NCBI RefSeq assembly: GCF_019218265.1
Contig: NZ_JAHUZE010000001.1
Coordinates: forward strand, 1,116,001 to 1,180,000
Reading direction: 5' to 3'
Length of the DNA: 64,000 nt
DNA from: Maritimibacter dapengensis
GTDB taxonomy: Bacteria; Pseudomonadota; Alphaproteobacteria; Rhodobacterales; Rhodobacteraceae
Of the stretch, positions 60,180 to 64,000 are shown in pieces. Numbering within the stretch: position 1 is the first letter of the stretch; every line of letters starts with the position of its first letter. The position numbers and the translations under genes were made by a program. Below the pieces are notes generated by a model, which searched no databases, was not told where the DNA came from, and saw only the letters and a program-made list of their open reading frames with translations.

Positions 60180-60680
60180 ATGAGCGACGAACACGATCTG
60201 AACCGAAACCATGCAGGCCGGGGCTCGATCCTCGTCCAGGACGCCGGCTTGTCGGGTTCCGAGAAAGCTGTGCTCGAAATCATGCGCTATATCATGCTGA
60301 GCTTCGCGACCCCCGAGAGCCAGGGCTGGATCAGGGCGTTTCGGCGGGGATACGATTTCTGGCCCGAAACAGGGGCGGCTCACATGGCCATGTCGGTGTT
60401 CGCGATGGTGCAGTCGATGCGATGCGCACGCGGGTCCGAGTTTCGGTTTGCGAACCCCGACTGCAAACGCTGCGTCAGGTTTCTGACCCCGGACGAAAGC
60501 CGCTTCCTGACGGTGCTCGCCTGCGTGGGGCGCGGAGAGCGCAGCCGTTCGCACGCGGAGGCATTGATCCTGTGCGAAGGCCGCGACCCGGGAACCACGC
60601 TTGCGGCGGCGAGAACCCTCTCGGACCTGCTGGCGAACGACGGTGCAATCGCGCGTGAATGGCAGGCGGCGCGGCTCTGA
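60180..60680 (+). CDS. uncharacterised conserved-looking protein, 166 aa
   Basis: The protein is cytosolic by prediction, without signal or membrane segments. It has a middle helix-rich part (LSGSEKAVLEIMRYIML) and a pair of cysteines in FANPDCKRCVRFLTPDE that could bind metal or form a redox pair, plus Cys in QSMRCARGS. AGGAGC precedes the ATG. It lies 67 bases before the ArsR-type regulator gene on the same strand and may be cotranscribed. I do not recognise a family. Confidence 0.68.
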   Translation: MSDEHDLNRNHAGRGSILVQDAGLSGSEKAVLEIMRYIMLSFATPESQGWIRAFRRGYDFWPETGAAHMAMSVFAMVQSMRCARGSEFRFANPDCKRCVRFLTPDESRFLTVLACVGRGERSRSHAEALILCEGRDPGTTLAAARTLSDLLANDGAIAREWQAARL

Positions 60681-60747
60681 GTGGACCGGGCGGCCCTATC
60701 GGCGCGTTCATGAAATCTTGCCCTTTGGGCGCCACGGAGGAAATGCC

Positions 60748-61089
60748 ATGCGGCATGAACAAACGATCGAATCCGAAACTGGCGAGGCGGACCTCGCACC
60801 GCATGCCGAGGAAATCTCGGCGCTCATGCGGGTTCTGGGGCACGAAGGCCGGCTGATGATCCTGACCCATCTGCACGCAGGCACCAAGACGGTCGCGCAA
60901 TTGCAAGACCTGGTGGGGGCGCCGCAGCCGGTGGTTTCAAGCCATCTGGCGCGGATGCGCTACGAGGGACTGGTGACGTTCGAGCGGCAGGGCAAGCATT
61001 CGGTCTACCGGCTGACGGACAGCCGGGCCAAGCGGCTTCTGGACCACATAAACGTCTTTTTCTGCAATGGCTTGCGGGATCACCTTTAA
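60748..61089 (+). CDS. ArsR family winged-helix regulator
   Basis: The 113-residue protein is a compact ArsR/SmtB-type repressor: EEISALMRVLGHEGRLMILTHL opens the domain, the recognition helix is QPVVSSHLARMR (about 69-80) and the wing is FERQGKHSVYRLTD. The usual metal-binding Cys pair of ArsR is absent in the alpha-3 helix; only a late Cys in NVFFCNGL is present, so it may sense redox or sulfur species. The ATG at 60748 follows GGAGG by seven bases. Confidence 0.88.
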   Translation: MRHEQTIESETGEADLAPHAEEISALMRVLGHEGRLMILTHLHAGTKTVAQLQDLVGAPQPVVSSHLARMRYEGLVTFERQGKHSVYRLTDSRAKRLLDHINVFFCNGLRDHL

Positions 61090-61097
61090 TCGGTGCC

Positions 61098-62390
61098 TCA
61101 GGCCATTTCACCCTCGGCGCTGATGCGGGATTTACCGCCAAGATAGGGACGAATCGCCTCGGGAAGTGTCACCGACCCGTCGGCTTCCTGTCCGTTCTCC
61201 AGAACCGCGATGAGGCAGCGCCCGACGGCAAGGCCGGAGCCGTTCAGCGTATGAACGAACTCAGGCTTTGCGCCGGCTTCCGGGCGGTAACGTGCGTTCA
61301 TGCGCCGGGCCTGAAAGTCGCCGGTGGTAGAAACGGACGAAATCTCGCGATAGGTGTCCTGACCGGGCAACCAGACCTCGATGTCATGGGTCCGGCGCGC
61401 ACCGAAGCCGGTGTCGCCCGAGCACAGGGTCACGGTGCGGTAGGGCAGGCCCAGCCGTTCGAGGATATCCTCGGCGCAGCGCGTCATGCGCGCGTGTTCG
61501 GCCTCGGATGCGTCCGGCGCGGTGACGGACACCATCTCGACCTTCTCGAACTGGTGCTGGCGCAACATCCCCGCCGTGTCCTTGCCCGCCGATCCGGCCT
61601 CGGAACGGAAGCACTGGGTATGCGCAACGTAGCGGCGCGGCAGGTAATCGGCATCGACCACCAAGCCATTGACGATATTGGTCAAAGTCACCTCGGCGGT
61701 GGGGATGAGCCACCAGCCGTTGGTGGTCTTGTAGCTGTCCTCACCGAATTTCGGGAGCTGGCCGGTGCCGTACATCATCTCCTCGCGCACCAGCACGGGG
61801 GTGATGGTTTCGGTCAGGCCGTTTTCCTCGACATGCGTGTCGAGCATGAACTGCGCCAGGGCGCGGTGGACACGGGCGACGGCGCCGGACATGACCGCGA
61901 ACCGCGAGCCGGAGAGTTTGGCCGCGACCTCGAAATCCAGCCCGTCCTGAACGGCGGGAATGTCGTAATGCTCGCGCGGGGTGAAGTCGAAGACGCGGGG
62001 GGTGCCCCAACGGCGAATTTCGACGTTCTCATCCTCGTCTGCCCCGTCCGGCACGTCGTCGGCCATCACGTTGGGCAGGCCCATGAGGTAGTCGGTCATC
62101 TTGGCGTCGAGCTCTTTCGCCTCGTCGTTCAGCGCCGCAATTTGTTTCTTTTTATCAGCGACTTCCGCGCGCAGGCGTTCGAACTCCGCCTCGTTGCCGG
62201 AGGCCTTGGCCGCGCCGATCGCCTTGGCCGCCTTGTTCGCCTCGGCCTGCTCGGTCTCGGCCTTCAGGATGGCGGCGCGGCGGGCTTCGTCCATCGCCAG
62301 AACCTCGGCCGACACACCCGACAGACCCCGGCGCGCCATGGCGGCGTCGAAAGCTTGCGGGTTGTCGCGGATCGTGCGGATGTCATGCAT
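61098..62390 (-). CDS. serS: seryl-tRNA synthetase
   Basis: The 430-residue class II synthetase has the N-terminal coiled-coil arm (residues about 30-100) that holds the long variable arm of tRNA-Ser. Motif 2 lies around [23 protein letters not shown] and motif 3 near [17 protein letters not shown]. The ATG at 62390 ([11 protein letters not shown]) gives the standard N-terminus. It ends eight bases from the convergent ArsR-type gene. Confidence 0.97.
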   Translation of the reverse strand: MHDIRTIRDNPQAFDAAMARRGLSGVSAEVLAMDEARRAAILKAETEQAEANKAAKAIGAAKASGNEAEFERLRAEVADKKKQIAALNDEAKELDAKMTDYLMGLPNVMADDVPDGADEDENVEIRRWGTPRVFDFTPREHYDIPAVQDGLDFEVAAKLSGSRFAVMSGAVARVHRALAQFMLDTHVEENGLTETITPVLVREEMMYGTGQLPKFGEDSYKTTNGWWLIPTAEVTLTNIVNGLVVDADYLPRRYVAHTQCFRSEAGSAGKDTAGMLRQHQFEKVEMVSVTAPDASEAEHARMTRCAEDILERLGLPYRTVTLCSGDTGFGARRTHDIEVWLPGQDTYREISSVSTTGDFQARRMNARYRPEAGAKPEFVHTLNGSGLAVGRCLIAVLENGQEADGSVTLPEAIRPYLGGKSRISAEGEMA

Positions 62391-62502
62391 GGCCGTGGTC
62401 CTTCTGGGTCTGCGTTCTGGCGGGTTATGCCCGATTAACCCGACCGGGGCAAAGGGGGAAATCGGCGGAATTCCTTGCCACCCCGCGCGCCGGGTTACCC
62501 CG

Positions 62503-62553
62503 CCTATGGGATAGGTATGGCACACGTATGGAACGCGTATGGAACGCGTATGG
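62503..62553 (+). repeat. 11-bp-period tandem array of CGTATGG (five units)
   Basis: Heptamers start at 62503 (CCTATGG), 62514 (GGTATGG), 62525, 62536 and 62547 (the last three perfect CGTATGG), exactly 11 bases apart. The array is 113-163 bases upstream of the serS ATG. Period, unit number and orientation relative to the downstream gene equal those of the array before xth (7593-7643). Confidence 0.8.
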
Positions 62554-62640
62554 ATTTGGGTGTGGCTGGGGCGGAAGTTAACGGAACGGGGAGGGGCGTG
62601 CGGTGGGGGCTTTGGACCGGGGTGGGGCGGTAGAGGCGAG

Positions 62641-62661
62641 GCCCCGGGTCAAGCCCGGGGC
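62641..62661. repeat. REP-like palindrome, copy 1
   Basis: GCCCCGGG and CCCGGGGC form an 8-bp stem around TCAAG. The same element recurs at 62705-62725, both preceded by GAG. It belongs to a dispersed palindrome type common in alphaproteobacterial intergenic DNA. Confidence 0.8.
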
Positions 62662-62704
62662 GTGGGATGAGTGCGGTCGGGCCGGGGCGGTGAGGGGGAG
62701 TGAG

Positions 62705-62725
62705 GCCCCGGGTCAAGCCCGGGGC
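62705..62725. repeat. REP-like palindrome, copy 2
   Basis: This is identical in stem and loop to the copy at 62641-62661, 64 bases further on and in the same orientation. Confidence 0.8.
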
Positions 62726-62739
62726 GGGTGTCGCTTTCC

Positions 62740-62760
62740 GTCCCGGATTTGATCCGGGAC
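62740..62760. repeat. REP-like palindrome, variant copy
   Basis: GTCCCGGAT and ATCCGGGAC form a perfect 9-bp stem with a TTG loop. It is a related but diverged palindrome completing a cluster of three before yajC. Confidence 0.75.
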
Positions 62761-62909
62761 CTCTACTGCCGATCAGAGTCATGTGGCCAGGGTCACGCCT
62801 CCCCACGAAAACCCCCGGGCCCATTGCTTGCCAACATTGAGGCCCCCATATAGGGTGCGCGCCAGCTAAGGGAGGGCCGTCAGAGCCCCCATCATCAAAG
62901 GACACGCTT

Positions 62910-63242
62910 ATGCTCGTATCGCCCGCTTTCGCGCAGGCCGCAGGCGCCCCCGCCGGGGGCATCCTGAACTCCATGCTCATCCCGATGGTCCTCGTTTTCG
63001 GGATCATGTATTTCTTCCTCATTCGCCCGCAGCAGAAGAAGGCGAAGGATGACGAGAAGATGCGCGAGGCGCTGCGTCGGGGCGATCAGGTGCTGACGCA
63101 GGGCGGGCTCATCGGCAAGGTGTCCAAGGTCAAGGACGGCGGCGAGATCGAGGTCGAGATCGCAGAGGGCGTCAAGGTGCGCATGACCCGGGCCGCGGTG
63201 CTTCAGGTCATGTCCAAAACCGAGCCGGCCGAGGCGAAATAA
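62910..63242 (+). CDS. yajC: preprotein translocase subunit YajC
   Basis: The 110-residue protein has one membrane helix (about 21-38, LIPMVLVFGIMYFFLI) followed by the diagnostic RPQQKKAKDDEKM and LRRGDQVLTQGGLIGKVSKVKDG. YajC associates with SecDF and enhances Sec export. AAAGGA lies six bases before the ATG. It is followed after 36 bases by secD. Confidence 0.96.
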   Translation: MLVSPAFAQAAGAPAGGILNSMLIPMVLVFGIMYFFLIRPQQKKAKDDEKMREALRRGDQVLTQGGLIGKVSKVKDGGEIEVEIAEGVKVRMTRAAVLQVMSKTEPAEAK

Positions 63243-63278
63243 GCCCGTCCAAACGAACTCCGGCAGGGCAGGGGCCAT

Positions 63279-64000
63279 ATGCTGAACATCTCACTTTTCC
63301 GACGGATCGTGATTATCGGTCTGGTCGTGCTCGGTCTGGCCTATGCCATGCCGAACCTGTTCTATCCGCGGGTCGAAACGCATAACGACGCGGTTCAGGC
63401 GATAGAGCTGGCCGGGGGCGAGGCGAGCGAGGAGCTTGCCGCCCAACGGGCCGCGTGGCCGGAGTGGCTTCCGTCAAGCCTCGTCAATCTCGGGCTGGAC
63501 CTGAGGGGCGGCGCGCATCTGCTGGCCGAAGTGCAGGTCGAGGATGTCTATGAGCAACGGATGGATTCGATCTGGCAGGAGGTGTTTCCGGTGCTGCGCG
63601 AAAGCCGCGCGGTGGTGGGGACGATCCGCAAGCTCGACACCGATGACGGGACGCTTCAGATCCGGGTCGGAAACACCGATCATATCGAAGATGCGGCCGA
63701 GTTGATCCGTGCGCTGGCGCAGCCGGTCATGACGATCACCGGCACGGGGGCGACCAATTTCGTGGTGTCCCACGAGGGCGACGTGATCACGGTGGAACTG
63801 TCGGATGCCGAGAAGCTGGCGACGGACGACCGGACGATCCAGCAATCGCTCGAGATCATCCGCCGCCGGGTCGACGAGGTCGGCACGCGCGAACCCACGA
63901 TCCAGCGGCAGGGCGAGGATCGCATCCTGATCCAGGTGCCGGGGCTTGGGTCTGCGGACGAGCTCAAGGCGCTGATCGGGACGACCGCGCGGCTGACGTT
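63279..64000 (+). CDS. secD: protein translocase subunit SecD (partial, C-terminus outside window)
   Basis: The visible 240 residues have the N-terminal helix (LFRRIVIIGLVVLGLAYAMPNLF) and the start of the large periplasmic P1 region, with LGLDLRGGAHLL (the D1 motif) and IIRRRVDEVGTREPTIQRQGEDRILIQVPG. SecD uses the proton gradient with SecF to pull exported proteins into the periplasm. The frame is open to the window's end. The yajC-secD order is standard. Confidence 0.96.
   Translation, partial: MLNISLFRRIVIIGLVVLGLAYAMPNLFYPRVETHNDAVQAIELAGGEASEELAAQRAAWPEWLPSSLVNLGLDLRGGAHLLAEVQVEDVYEQRMDSIWQEVFPVLRESRAVVGTIRKLDTDDGTLQIRVGNTDHIEDAAELIRALAQPVMTITGTGATNFVVSHEGDVITVELSDAEKLATDDRTIQQSLEIIRRRVDEVGTREPTIQRQGEDRILIQVPGLGSADELKALIGTTARLT

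Larger units (their letters stand above)
62391..62909. other. repeat-rich intergenic region between serS and yajC
   Basis: These 519 bases carry the divergent serS and yajC promoters, the CGTATGG array, and three GC-rich palindromes (listed separately). No gene is visible. The TTAATCGGGCATAACC segment near 62425-62440 is a possible promoter element of serS. Confidence 0.6.

Noticed and set aside
1-64000. tRNA/rRNA genes, insertion sequences, integrases or prophage genes
   Set aside because: No cloverleaf-like segments, transposase motifs or phage genes were recognised on reading the intergenic regions and protein set; a tRNAscan/ISfinder search would be decisive.

Overview
The window is chromosomal DNA of a high-GC alphaproteobacterium, most likely a member of the Rhodobacterales (Rhodobacteraceae/Roseobacter group). 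The evidence is the surA-pdxA-rsmA, pepA-holC and serS-yajC-secD neighbourhoods, a six-gene Mrp antiporter with fused MrpA-MrpB, and the GC-rich palindromes between genes. No transposase, integrase, phage gene, tRNA, rRNA or CRISPR array was found. The sequence looks like a housekeeping backbone with two catabolic blocks inserted.

Layout. 1-7.5 kb: PhzF-like protein, NhaP-type antiporter, EamA exporter, a nuclease-fold hydrolase, a YjdF-like membrane protein, and the xth / nucleoside hydrolase / selO operon. 7.6-17.3 kb: flavoprotein, tyrS, anmK, the surA-pdxA-rsmA operon (lptD, lptF and lptG are not next to it), and pepA-holC-dinB. 17.3-23.4 kb: mrpABCDEFG. 23.7-30.7 kb: a homoprotocatechuate (4-hydroxyphenylacetate meta-cleavage) cluster, hpaR / hpaF-E-D-G-H-I / hpaD2. 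It carries two unrelated ring-cleavage dioxygenases, and near-identical TTAACATGTTAA operators lie before hpaF and before the second dioxygenase.

30.8-56.1 kb: a large putative quinoprotein (PQQ) dehydrogenase region. It has a five-gene operon (ABC permease, ABC ATPase, DUF1800, DUF1501, ABC binding protein), a LysR regulator, an SMP-30-like propeller, the PQQ-associated ABC exporter set (ABC-2 permease, binding protein, beta-propeller, ATPase), a cupredoxin-like protein, and a second SsuABC-like importer. Then come a lipocalin, a MotA/TolQ/ExbB channel protein with an unusual one-helix partner, a periplasmic pentapeptide protein, a c-type cytochrome, the PQQ dehydrogenase itself and a second LysR regulator. 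The dehydrogenase has the Asp-X-Asp signature of lanthanide-dependent enzymes but lacks the vicinal Cys-Cys and has Asp in place of the metal-ligand Glu. A recurring dyad, CCAATAY-N3-RTATTGG, occurs in most intergenic regions of this block and next to both LysR genes, which suggests one regulon.

56.5-64 kb: dusA, a DUF2235 hydrolase, a di-haem cytochrome c peroxidase with an FNR/Dnr-like box, a small unknown gene, an ArsR-type regulator, serS, and yajC-secD (secD runs off the end). Two arrays of five CGTATGG units, spaced exactly 11 bp apart, lie upstream of xth and of serS in the same relative orientation; I do not recognise them.
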